5,681 nucleotides of DNA from Pseudomonadota bacterium. Its GTDB lineage: Bacteria; Pseudomonadota; Alphaproteobacteria; Rhizobiales; Xanthobacteraceae. The DNA lies in NCBI GenBank assembly GCA_023432885.1, contig JAEZEU010000183.1:1-5681 (forward strand). The letters run 5' to 3'. The translations under genes were made by a program, and so were the position numbers. The notes under the pieces were generated by a model. That model had not been told where the DNA came from and did no database searches. It saw only the letters and a program-made list of their open reading frames with translations. Shown here in pieces: positions 1-5,340 of the stretch (its first letter is position 1; the number at the start of each line of letters is the position of its first letter).

Positions 1-311
1 TGGTGCAGGGCAAGCTTGCCGACATGTACACCACGATGAACGCCTCGCGCGCCTATGTGTATGCGGTGGCGAAAGCCTGCGATCGCGGCGAGACCACGCG
101 CGAGGATGCCGCCGGCGCGATCCTCTACGCCGCGGAAAAGGCCACGCAATGCGCGCTGGACGCCATCCAGCTGCTCGGCGGCAACGGCTACATCAACGAT
201 TATCCCACCGGCCGCCTGTTGCGTGACGCAAAACTCTACGAGATCGGCGCCGGCACCAGCGAGATCCGCCGCATGCTGATCGGCCGCGAGCTGTTCGACA
301 AGACGGCGTGA
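1..311 (+). CDS. ivd: Isovaleryl-CoA dehydrogenase, C-terminal part (5' end outside window)
   Basis: This is the last 102 codons of an acyl-CoA dehydrogenase; bases 1-2 finish an earlier codon and the frame ends at TGA 309-311. The protein would be a cytoplasmic FAD enzyme that oxidises isovaleryl-CoA to 3-methylcrotonyl-CoA in leucine degradation. Visible here is the C-terminal helical domain, with the family block LLGGNGYINDYPTGRLLRDAK followed by YEIGAGTSEIRR. In medium-chain enzymes the catalytic Glu sits in a YEGT motif; here the aligned position is Ala (GAGT). That is the known hallmark of isovaleryl-CoA dehydrogenases, whose base lies earlier in the chain, outside this window. The first codon in view is GTG, but it is internal (Val) and not a start. 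Leucine-pathway partners are not visible downstream, so operon context cannot be judged. A related short-branched-chain acyl-CoA dehydrogenase is the main alternative. Confidence 0.93.
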   Translation, partial: VQGKLADMYTTMNASRAYVYAVAKACDRGETTREDAAGAILYAAEKATQCALDAIQLLGGNGYINDYPTGRLLRDAKLYEIGAGTSEIRRMLIGRELFDKTA

Positions 312-315
312 CAAT

Positions 316-343
316 GTCGCCTCGGCGAAGGCCGGGGCCCATA
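316..343. repeat. Degenerate dispersed intergenic repeat, copy 1
   Basis: The core GTCG-C-CTCGGCGAA-GGCCGGG recurs at 3341-3362 with one substitution and one inserted A. From general knowledge, bradyrhizobial genomes carry many intergenic elements of the form CCCGGCGAAGGCCGGGACCCATA, and the GGGGCCCATAG tail here fits that pattern. The second arm of the element was not clearly found, so this is probably a decayed half copy. Confidence 0.5.
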
Positions 344-431
344 GCCGTCGATCTGAGTCGTTGACGAAAGCCGGAGCCTCAGCGCGTTACAACAACCTGT
401 ATTGGTCGTTTGACGCCGGCCTGCCGCCTTC

Positions 432-479
432 GCCAAAGCTTCGGCGCCGCTTCGGTGCAAGCCCCGGCGAAGCCTTGGC
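432..479. repeat. Imperfect inverted repeat (possible hairpin or intergenic repeat)
   Basis: GCCAAAGCTTCGGCG (432-446) pairs with CGGCGAAGCCTTGGC (465-479) at 13 of 15 positions, leaving an 18-nt loop. It lies more than 110 nt upstream of the DUF898 start and has no T-tract on either side, so it is not a standard terminator. It resembles the CTTCGCC/GGCGAAG-rich palindromes scattered between genes in Bradyrhizobium and Rhodopseudomonas. Confidence 0.45.
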
Positions 480-597
480 GGAACGGATCGCCGGGGCGAC
501 GGTGAGAATCCTCTCGACCCCGTCTGAAACCTTCATCACACTCCGCGCGATCAATCCGTGCTGTAGTCCGTCCGGTGATTTTGCCTGGAGCTGTGAC

Positions 598-1764
598 GTG
601 GACCAGTTCACTTCGACCCCGATCGTGCCGCCGCCGGCTCCGCCCGCGCCTGTCCCGCCGCCGCTGCCGGCCAAGCTCGATTTCACGGGCAACCGCAATG
701 GGTTCCTGCATCTGGTGACGCGCGGCGCCGGACTCGAACTGGTCACGCTCGGCTTCTACCGGTTCTGGCTTGTCACCGACATCCGCCGCCATCTCTGGTC
801 CAACACGGTGATCGACGGCGATGCCGCCGAATACACCGGCCGCCCTCGCGAACTGCTGATCGGCTTTCTGATCGCGCTCGCGATCCTCGTGCCGATCTAT
901 CTCGTCTATTTCCTCATCAGCGTCGAAGCCGAGCATTTGCAGTCGCTCGCCAGCATCCCGCTGATCGCCGCCTTCTATGTGTTCGGGCAGTTCGCGATCT
1001 ACCGCGCGCGCCGCTATCGCCTGACCCGCACGGTGTGGCGTGGCGTGCGCTTCTGGATGGACGGCTCGGGCTGGGCCTACGCCTTGCGTGCCTCGCTGTG
1101 GGCGCTGCTCGCGATCGTGACGCTCGGCATCGCGCTGCCATGGCGGACCGCGGCGCTCGAACGCTACAAGCTGGAGCATTCCTGGTACGGCGAGCTGCAG
1201 GGCCGCTTCGAAGGCCGGGGCTGGGACTTTTTCAAGCGCGTCTGGTGGCTGTGGCTCGTCAGCCCGCTCGCCGTCCTGATCTTCCCGATTCCCTTCTTGT
1301 TTGCCTATTACAGAGCGGTGGAATGGCAATGGTGGCTGTCGGGCATCCGCTTCGGCGCCGTCACGGTGCATTCCAGGCTGAAGCCCAACGCGCTGCAGGA
1401 GTTTTACTGGAAGGTCATCGGATGGTCCTTTGTTCTGTCGGTCGGGACCGGAATTGTCGTCGGCGGCCTGGGCGCCGCGGTATTCGGCATCAGCAAGGCC
1501 CTGACGGAGGCGGCTGATGCCGAATCGCTCGCAACCAGCATCCCTGTCGTCATCATCATCGTCACGGGGATCGGATATCTCCTCTTTGCGCTCGGCCTCA
1601 ATGTCGTGATCCGGCTCTATCTGTCACGCGACCTCTGGGCCAGGGTGCTGTCGACGACCGTCGTCACCCATCTTGCGGCAGCTGCGAATGTCGCGGCGAA
1701 GGGCGAACTCGCGACTGCGACCGGCGAGGGCATCGCCGACGGCCTCGACGTGGCGAGGTTCTGA
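598..1764 (+). CDS. DUF898 / YjgN-type polytopic inner-membrane protein
   Basis: The 388-residue protein starts at GTG 598, with TGGAG at 586-590 seven nt upstream; the frame is open further upstream but that part overlaps repeats and has no better start. After a proline-rich N-terminus (residues 10-24, almost all Pro and Ala) comes the family pattern: LGFYRFWLVTDIRRHLWSNT (51-70), then IDGDAAEYTGRPRELLIGF, then RARRYRLTRTVWRGVRFWM (136-154) and TLGIALPW (175-182). Hydrophobic segments near 86-108, 118-136, 163-181, 214-236, 274-295 and 315-337 predict about six membrane passes. The family (E. coli YjgN is a member) has no established biochemical function. The gene sits 1 nt before an M48 peptidase gene, so co-translation is likely, and a joint envelope or membrane-quality role is an inference. 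The C-terminal Ala-rich tail (about 357-388) is probably soluble. Confidence 0.88.
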   Translation: MDQFTSTPIVPPPAPPAPVPPPLPAKLDFTGNRNGFLHLVTRGAGLELVTLGFYRFWLVTDIRRHLWSNTVIDGDAAEYTGRPRELLIGFLIALAILVPIYLVYFLISVEAEHLQSLASIPLIAAFYVFGQFAIYRARRYRLTRTVWRGVRFWMDGSGWAYALRASLWALLAIVTLGIALPWRTAALERYKLEHSWYGELQGRFEGRGWDFFKRVWWLWLVSPLAVLIFPIPFLFAYYRAVEWQWWLSGIRFGAVTVHSRLKPNALQEFYWKVIGWSFVLSVGTGIVVGGLGAAVFGISKALTEAADAESLATSIPVVIIIVTGIGYLLFALGLNVVIRLYLSRDLWARVLSTTVVTHLAAAANVAAKGELATATGEGIADGLDVARF

Positions 1765-1765
1765 G

Positions 1766-2851
1766 ATGGCCGCAGCCGGAAATGACATCGTCTACTTCGA
1801 CGGCACGTCGAGCCGCCGCCATGCCGCGACGCTCGCCTTCGCGGACGCGCTGGAGATATCGGTCGATGGCGAGATCATGACTCGCTGGCCCTACGCCGGG
1901 ATTCGCCGCGCCGACAGCCAGCCCGGCACGCTGCGCCTCACCTGCGAGGGCGGACCCGTGCTGGCGCGGCTGGAGATTCGTGACCCCGCCATCGCGGCCG
2001 AACTGACGAAGCGCGCAACCAATCTCGACGAGCATCACCTCGGCCGCCGCGGCGTGGCAAAGATCGTCGGCTGGTCGCTGGCTGCGGCGATGTCGGTCGT
2101 GCTCGTCGTGCTCTACGGCGTGCCGCTCGCCGCCGACCGCCTCGCCCCGCTGGTGCCGGAATCCTTCGAGCGGCGTTTCGGCGACGTGGCGGAGAAGCAG
2201 GTCAGGATCGTCTTCGAGGAGAAGGTCTGCAACGCCAGTCCCGCGGGTCAGGCGGCGTTCGAGAAGCTGGTTACGACGTTGCGCAACGCCGCCGGTTTCG
2301 ACACGTCCGTGCAGTCCGCGGTGCTGTCGAGCGACATCCCGAACGCGCTGGCGCTGCCCGGCGGCAAGATCATCGTGTTCGACAGCCTGATCGCCAAGGC
2401 GAACAACCCCGACGAGATCGCCGGCGTGATCGCGCACGAGCTCGGCCATGTCAGGCATCGCGACAACATGCGCGGCCTGATCTACAACGGCGGCAGTTCC
2501 TTCCTGATCGGCCTGCTGTTCGGCGACATCACCGGCTCAAGCGCCGTGATCTTCGCTTCGCGCGCCCTGGTCACCTCCTCCTATTCGCGCGAGGCCGAGA
2601 CCGCCGCCGACACCTTCTCCATCGAGATCATGCAGAAGCTCGGCCGCCCGCCGAAGGCGATGGGCGAGTTGATGATGCGCGTCACCGGCAAGGAAGGCGG
2701 CAAGGGGCTGACCATCATCTCGACCCATCCGCTGACCGAGGACCGGCTGGCGCGCATGAGCAAGGAAGACCAGGCCGCCAAGGGACCGCCGCTGCTGACC
2801 GATGCGGAGTGGCAGGCGCTCAAGGGCATTTGCGGCAAGGGCAAGGTGTAG
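1766..2851 (+). CDS. Membrane-anchored M48 family zinc metallopeptidase
   Basis: This 361-residue protein starts at ATG 1766, one nt after the preceding stop, with GAGG at 1755-1758 as ribosome binding site. Residues 1-80 form a likely beta-rich, cytosolic domain (YFDGTSSRRHAATLAF at the start) resembling the small N-terminal domain found in other M48 proteins (perhaps DUF7092; not verified). A single transmembrane helix follows at about 100-119 (VGWSLAAAMSVVLVVLYGVP); the basic stretch before it predicts N-in, peptidase-out topology. The catalytic HELGH motif is at 224-228 (His224 and His228 bind zinc, Glu225 is the base). The third ligand is expected to be Glu278 in ETAAD, with Asp282 conserved. 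The NALALPGGKIIVF block (193-205) and the STHPLTEDRLARM block (319-331) are also typical. All key residues are present, so it should be active. Substrate unknown; misfolded envelope or membrane proteins are plausible by analogy with HtpX/BepA. Confidence 0.93.
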   Translation: MAAAGNDIVYFDGTSSRRHAATLAFADALEISVDGEIMTRWPYAGIRRADSQPGTLRLTCEGGPVLARLEIRDPAIAAELTKRATNLDEHHLGRRGVAKIVGWSLAAAMSVVLVVLYGVPLAADRLAPLVPESFERRFGDVAEKQVRIVFEEKVCNASPAGQAAFEKLVTTLRNAAGFDTSVQSAVLSSDIPNALALPGGKIIVFDSLIAKANNPDEIAGVIAHELGHVRHRDNMRGLIYNGGSSFLIGLLFGDITGSSAVIFASRALVTSSYSREAETAADTFSIEIMQKLGRPPKAMGELMMRVTGKEGGKGLTIISTHPLTEDRLARMSKEDQAAKGPPLLTDAEWQALKGICGKGKV

Positions 2852-2940
2852 ATGCGGTAGCCACGTCTGCCGGTTGCGCGCCCGCCACGTCTCGGACAGT
2901 TCCCCGTCCGGTTCCGCCCGCTGTTATCTGACGGCGCGCG

Positions 2941-2965
2941 GGAACGCATCGTCATGGGATTCGTT
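2941..2965 (+). promoter_or_regulatory. EcfG-type (general stress response) promoter
   Basis: GGAAC (2941-2945), exactly 16 nt, then CGTT (2962-2965). This matches the alphaproteobacterial EcfG/SigT consensus GGAAC-N16/17-CGTT. I found no other copy on either strand of the window. Transcription would start near 2972-2974, giving a leader of about 40 nt that contains the AAGGA ribosome binding site at 3001-3005 before ATG 3014. The position and spacing fit a real promoter for the small gene downstream. Confidence 0.72.
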
Positions 2966-3013
2966 CGACACCGTAGCAGCGGGCAGGGGCCCCAACCGGA
3001 AAGGACTCGGTTC

Positions 3014-3307
3014 ATGAGACTGAACGAAACCCAGCTCAAGCAGACCCTGAACCAGATCAATGCGGAAGTTTTGCCGGACAATCATCCGGCGGCGGCCCAA
3101 CTTTGCGATCTCTTCGGCGATCACACCTTCTTTCTCGATCAGAGCGGGCTCAAGGTGCTCGAGCCGGCCGAGACGTCGGAGAGCGACGTTCAGACGAGCG
3201 AGGTGATCAGCCTTGCCGACTGGTCGGACGCGACACTGACCAGCCTGAAGCCGCATGCACCCGAGCCGACGGGCGCGGTGGTCGTCTTCGATCAGATGAA
3301 GCACTGA
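3014..3307 (+). CDS. Small hypothetical protein, 97 residues, probable general-stress gene
   Basis: I do not recognise a named family. The protein begins MRLNETQLKQTLNQINAEVL and is acidic and soluble, with no signal peptide or membrane segment. It opens with an amphipathic helix rich in Gln and Asn (residues 3-17). A compact stretch around LCDLFGDHTFFLDQSGLKVLEP (30-51) follows, which looks like a short alpha/beta fold, and an acidic, Ser/Thr-rich second half ends VVVFDQMKH. The ATG at 3014 is chosen because AAGGA (3001-3005) lies 8 nt upstream. An in-frame ATG at 2954 lies inside the predicted EcfG promoter and would add 20 residues of unconvincing sequence. The EcfG-type promoter about 50 nt upstream suggests induction by the PhyR/EcfG stress cascade. 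The gene appears to be monocistronic, with unrelated repeats on its 3' side. Confidence 0.82.
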   Translation: MRLNETQLKQTLNQINAEVLPDNHPAAAQLCDLFGDHTFFLDQSGLKVLEPAETSESDVQTSEVISLADWSDATLTSLKPHAPEPTGAVVVFDQMKH

Positions 3308-3316
3308 TCGGCAGTC

Positions 3317-3329
3317 GCGGCGCGGCCGC
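3317..3329. terminator. Possible weak hairpin after the small gene
   Basis: GCGGC (3317-3321) pairs with GCCGC (3325-3329) around a 3-nt loop, 10 nt after the stop codon of the 97-residue protein. There is no real T-tract behind it, only TT and then ATTT about 8 nt later, so termination is a weak guess. A GC-rich chance palindrome is equally possible. Confidence 0.25.
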
Positions 3330-3340
3330 TTCCACGATTT

Positions 3341-3480
3341 GTCGTCTCGGCGAAAGGCCGGGACGCAGCACCACTGAGCCGGTAGTCGGGCTGGGCCGGG
3401 GCTTCGCTCATTCAGCACCTGTGGCTATGGGACGGATTTCCCACCCGGCCGGCTTGTCGCCGACAGCCAACACGCCGGGG
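3341..3480. repeat. Degenerate dispersed intergenic repeat, copy 2, with possible second arm
   Basis: The left end, GTCG-T-CTCGGCGAA-A-GGCCGGG (3341-3362), matches the copy at 316-336. At the right end, CTATGGGAC (3425-3433) and CACCCGGCCGGC..GTCGCCGAC (about 3442-3465) read like a damaged reverse copy of the left arm, as expected for a palindromic intergenic element about 125 nt long. The interior (3363-3424) has no coding signal. A 12-nt perfect palindrome, GGGCCCGGGCCC, lies just outside at 3478-3489. The extent of the element is approximate. Confidence 0.4.
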
Positions 3481-3536
3481 CCCGGGCCCGCGTGTATGTC
3501 TTGATACGCCGTGCGAGCCACGGGAGGAGCCATCCG

Positions 3537-3550
3537 TTGATCTAGATCAA
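3537..3550. promoter_or_regulatory. FixK/FNR-type binding site (anaerobox)
   Basis: TTGATCTAGATCAA is a perfect 14-nt palindrome and an exact fit to the CRP/FNR-family consensus TTGAT-N4-ATCAA, recognised by FNR, FnrN and rhizobial FixK. Its centre (3543.5) would activate a class II promoter starting near 3585, about 29 nt before the ATG of the small ORF at 3614. In Bradyrhizobium the expected regulator is FixK2, which acts under microoxic conditions. No clear TATAAT-like -10 box is seen at about 3573-3578. On the other strand there is no start codon nearby, so the rightward target is favoured. Confidence 0.72.
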
Positions 3551-3613
3551 TGGGCGGAGGCGTTGCAACGGCCCAAAGTCGGCAAGACCACCGCATAGGA
3601 AGGCGTGGTGCTC

Positions 3614-3760
3614 ATGCTCTTTGAGCCCGAACCGGATGATGGAGCGAGGCAGCGATCTCGTTCCAGGCGCTACGACAGAGCGATCGGCCTGCTTTGGCTT
3701 CTTGGGACGGCGGGAGCCATTGTTGGGCTGATTTATCTTTTCGGCTTCCTTGACTCGTAA
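3614..3760 (+). CDS. Putative single-pass membrane microprotein, 48 residues
   Basis: ATG 3614 to TAA 3758-3760 encodes a protein with a hydrophilic, Arg-rich N-terminal half (MLFEPEPDDGARQRSRSRRY) and one strongly hydrophobic helix at about residues 24-46 (AIGLLWLL...LIYLFGF). It ends in LDS. The Arg cluster (16, 18, 19, 22) before the helix predicts an N-in orientation. AGGAAGG at 3597-3603 is a good ribosome binding site, 10 nt from the ATG; in-frame GTG codons at 3605 and 3608 are alternative starts, and a stop at 3596-3598 limits the ORF. A perfect FixK/FNR box lies 64 nt upstream, suggesting induction at low oxygen. Function unknown; small membrane proteins in FixK regulons often attach to respiratory complexes, but nothing here proves that. 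Third-position GC is lower than in the neighbouring genes, which argues for caution. Confidence 0.55.
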   Translation: MLFEPEPDDGARQRSRSRRYDRAIGLLWLLGTAGAIVGLIYLFGFLDS

Positions 3761-3777
3761 GTCGCCTCCGAGAAGCG

Positions 3778-3830
3778 AAGCGACGAGGCAGTCCATGTCG
3801 CCGCAAGCGGAAGCATGGACTACCTCGCTT
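3778..3830. repeat. Palindromic intergenic repeat between convergent genes
   Basis: The left arm AAGCGA-cga-GGCAGTCCATG (3778-3797) pairs with the right arm CATGGACTACCTCGCTT (3814-3830). Pairing is 16 of 17 with one 3-nt bulge, and the inner 8 bp AGTCCATG/CATGGACT are perfect around a 16-nt loop. The right flank, continuing as GCAATGACGGC to about 3845, fits the rhizobial dispersed element ATGGATTGCTTCGC...CGCAATGACG. It starts 18 nt after the microprotein stop and ends 39 nt before the DUF2927 stop, so it could also act as a bidirectional terminator, although it lacks T-tracts. Confidence 0.65.
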
Positions 3831-3868
3831 TGCACGCAATGACGGCGAATGCAGCGCCGGCGTGCAGT

Positions 3869-4678
3869 TCAGTCTTCCAGATTGTTCACCTGCTTGACCC
3901 AGGTCCGCACGTCGGCGAGCACCGCGGGCAGCACCGCCTTCACGTCCTGCACGGTCATGCCGGCCTTGATGCGGGGGTCGTAGAGCAGGTTGAGCAGATA
4001 CTGGTCGTAGATGTCGAAATAGCCCATCGAGACGTCGTCGTTGAACATGGTCCATGGCACGGACGCAGTGTCGTTGATCGGGCCGAGCGACTGCAACAGC
4101 TCCTCATAGGCGCAGTCGAGGAAGACGAAGTCGCCATTGTCGACGGTGAGGATCACGTCGGAATGCTCGATCTCGAATTTCTCGTTCTTGCGGAATCCGG
4201 AGAGGCATTGCGGATCGAGCGAGGTCTTGATCTCCTTTGCCCGCTCGCCGCCATAGAAGGTCGCGATGGTGCGGAACAGGTCGCGGTCGCGCACCATCTT
4301 GACCTGCACATTGGCCTTGTCGTCATCGTCGACCATGGCGATATCGAGATGGCGCACGCGCCTCGCGATATCGGCGACGATTTTCGCGATCTGCGCCTTG
4401 CGGTCGGCGCGTCCGTCGGCGAACACGCGCACCGGCACCTCGTATTTGCGGATGCGGTCGACGCGGCCCGCGAGGTGGTATTCGGCGCCGAACGCCGTCT
4501 TCATGAAGCCTTCGAGGATCTCGCTGTCGGTGAAGTTCTTCTTTTCGGCGCGCTGGCGCGAGGCGACCGCCGGCAGGTCGGCTGCCGCCGGCGGCGGCAG
4601 CGCAATCCCGGTCAATGCCGCCAGCGCCGTCGCGATCAAAAGAGTGTGCCGGCGAGGTCTGTTCCGAGGTCGTTTCAT
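3869..4678 (-). CDS. Exported DUF2927 domain protein
   Basis: The 269-residue protein is read from ATG 4678 (complement) to TGA 3871-3869. This start gives a clear Sec signal peptide: basic MKRPRNRPRRH, hydrophobic TLLIATALAALTGIAL, and cleavage after PPPAAA (about residue 33). A start 17 codons further upstream would bury that signal. No strong ribosome binding site is seen before 4678. The mature protein shows the DUF2927 pattern: FTDSEILEGFMKTAFGAEY (49-67), a VDRIRKYEVPVRVF block (73-86), CAYEELLQSLGPINDT (189-204), MFNDD (211-215) and a C-terminal YLLNLLYDPRIKAGMT (227-242). Two cysteines (158, 189) could form a disulfide. Biochemical function of the family is not known; it is presumably periplasmic. 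It follows the L,D-transpeptidase gene by 80 nt on the same strand, so a cell-wall-related role is a guess from context. Confidence 0.88.
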   Translation of the reverse strand: MKRPRNRPRRHTLLIATALAALTGIALPPPAAADLPAVASRQRAEKKNFTDSEILEGFMKTAFGAEYHLAGRVDRIRKYEVPVRVFADGRADRKAQIAKIVADIARRVRHLDIAMVDDDDKANVQVKMVRDRDLFRTIATFYGGERAKEIKTSLDPQCLSGFRKNEKFEIEHSDVILTVDNGDFVFLDCAYEELLQSLGPINDTASVPWTMFNDDVSMGYFDIYDQYLLNLLYDPRIKAGMTVQDVKAVLPAVLADVRTWVKQVNNLED

Positions 4679-4758
4679 TGTCACGACGCTGACACCGGAA
4701 GCGGGCGCGGGCAAGGCCCCCGCGTGCATGGATGCCGGCGAATTCCGCGCGTGCGGCG

Positions 4759-5340
4759 CTAGTTCTTCACCACTACCGTCGTGCCCACCGGCACGCGGCT
4801 ATAGAGATCGACGACGTCCTCGTTGGTCATGCGGAAGCAGCCGGACGACACCGCCTGTCCGATCGTTTCCGGCTCGTTGGAGCCGTGGATGCGATAGAGC
4901 GTCGAGCCCAGATACAGCGCGCGCGCGCCGAGCGGATTATCGACGCCGCCGGGCATGTGGCGCGGCAGGTCGGGGCGGCGGCGGAGCATCTGTGCCGGCG
5001 GGGTCCAGGACGGCCACTCCTTCTTTGCGGTAACGCGGTGGGTTCCGCTCCAGCGGAAACCGTCGCGCCCGACGCCGATGCCGTAGCGCAGCGCCTGGCC
5101 GCCGGGCAGCACCAGATAGAGCCGCCGCTCGCTGGTGTTGATCAGGATGGTGCCGGGCGCATAATTGGTCTGCAGCATCACCGTGGTCCGCGCGATCGGG
5201 CTTCTGCCGCCGCCATAGCCGCCATCGCGGAAATTCGGCCCGCCGCCCATGATGTCGCGCATGTCAAGAAATTGCGCCTGCGCGTGGCCTGCCGCCAGCA
5301 TTGCCGCTGCCGCGCACAGCACACCGAGCCCCCACTTCAT
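4759..5340 (-). CDS. Periplasmic L,D-transpeptidase (YkuD/ErfK family)
   Basis: The 193-residue protein starts at ATG 5340 (complement), with GGGGAAG (5345-5351) as ribosome binding site. A signal peptide, MKWGLGVLC..GHAQA, is cleaved at about residue 22/23. A Gly-rich linker (32-45) leads to the YkuD domain, starting at about TILINTSERRLYLV (64-77). The catalytic region is YRIHGSNEPETIGQ (149-162) followed by SSGCFRMTNEDVVDLY (165-180); His152 and the nucleophile Cys168 are present. The family consensus is SHGC, and Ser replaces that His here (SSGC), a variant I recall as common in rhizobial members. Such enzymes form 3-3 peptide cross-links in peptidoglycan or attach proteins to it. The reading frame stays open upstream to 5664, but that would overlap the divergent gene and hide the signal peptide. 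The DUF2927 gene follows on the same strand. Confidence 0.94.
   Translation of the reverse strand: MKWGLGVLCAAAAMLAAGHAQAQFLDMRDIMGGGPNFRDGGYGGGRSPIARTTVMLQTNYAPGTILINTSERRLYLVLPGGQALRYGIGVGRDGFRWSGTHRVTAKKEWPSWTPPAQMLRRRPDLPRHMPGGVDNPLGARALYLGSTLYRIHGSNEPETIGQAVSSGCFRMTNEDVVDLYSRVPVGTTVVVKN

Larger units (their letters stand above)
312..597. other. Intergenic spacer with repeat relics, no convincing gene
   Basis: The spacer lies between the dehydrogenase stop and the GTG start of the DUF898 gene. The DUF898 reading frame stays open back to a TTG at 361, but residues encoded by 361-597 look like translated repeat and not like a protein domain. Two structures are present: a degenerate copy of a CTCGGCGAA/GGCCGGG repeat at 316-343 and an imperfect inverted repeat at 432-479. 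I found no convincing sigma-70 or EcfG promoter, so the transcription start of the downstream pair is undefined. Confidence 0.6.

Noticed and set aside
480..484. GGAAC upstream of the DUF898 gene as a second EcfG promoter
   Set aside because: No CGTT follows at 16 or 17 nt.
361..597. N-terminal extension of the DUF898 frame from TTG 361 or GTG 502
   Set aside because: The extension translates intergenic repeat sequence, and TGGAG-N7-GTG at 586-600 is a better start.
379..1371. Long open frame on the - strand opposite the DUF898 gene
   Set aside because: It encodes Arg/Asp/Glu/Gln-rich low-complexity protein with no domain, as expected for the antisense of a GC-rich membrane protein gene; the + strand frame carries clear family motifs.
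1664..2458. Open frame on the - strand opposite the M48 peptidase gene
   Set aside because: Composition is of the antisense type and it runs through the HELGH-encoding region; the sense strand explains the sequence fully.
2954..3013. Upstream ATG for the 97-residue protein
   Set aside because: It lies inside the predicted EcfG promoter and lacks a ribosome binding site, while ATG 3014 has AAGGA at 8 nt.
3478..3489. GGGCCCGGGCCC palindrome as a regulatory site
   Set aside because: It is a simple GC palindrome in GC-rich DNA beside a repeat relic, with nothing linking it to a gene.
3542..3835. 97-codon open frame on the - strand across the microprotein region
   Set aside because: It runs through the palindromic repeat and through half of the FixK box, has no family resemblance and no convincing ribosome binding site.
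3612..4055. 147-codon open frame on the - strand overlapping the DUF2927 3' end
   Set aside because: It overlaps the DUF2927 gene in another frame, is Arg-rich, and extends through repeat sequence.
3815..4762. 315-codon + strand open frame opposite DUF2927
   Set aside because: Its His, Val and Asp-rich, low-complexity translation is antisense to the well-supported DUF2927 gene with its signal peptide.
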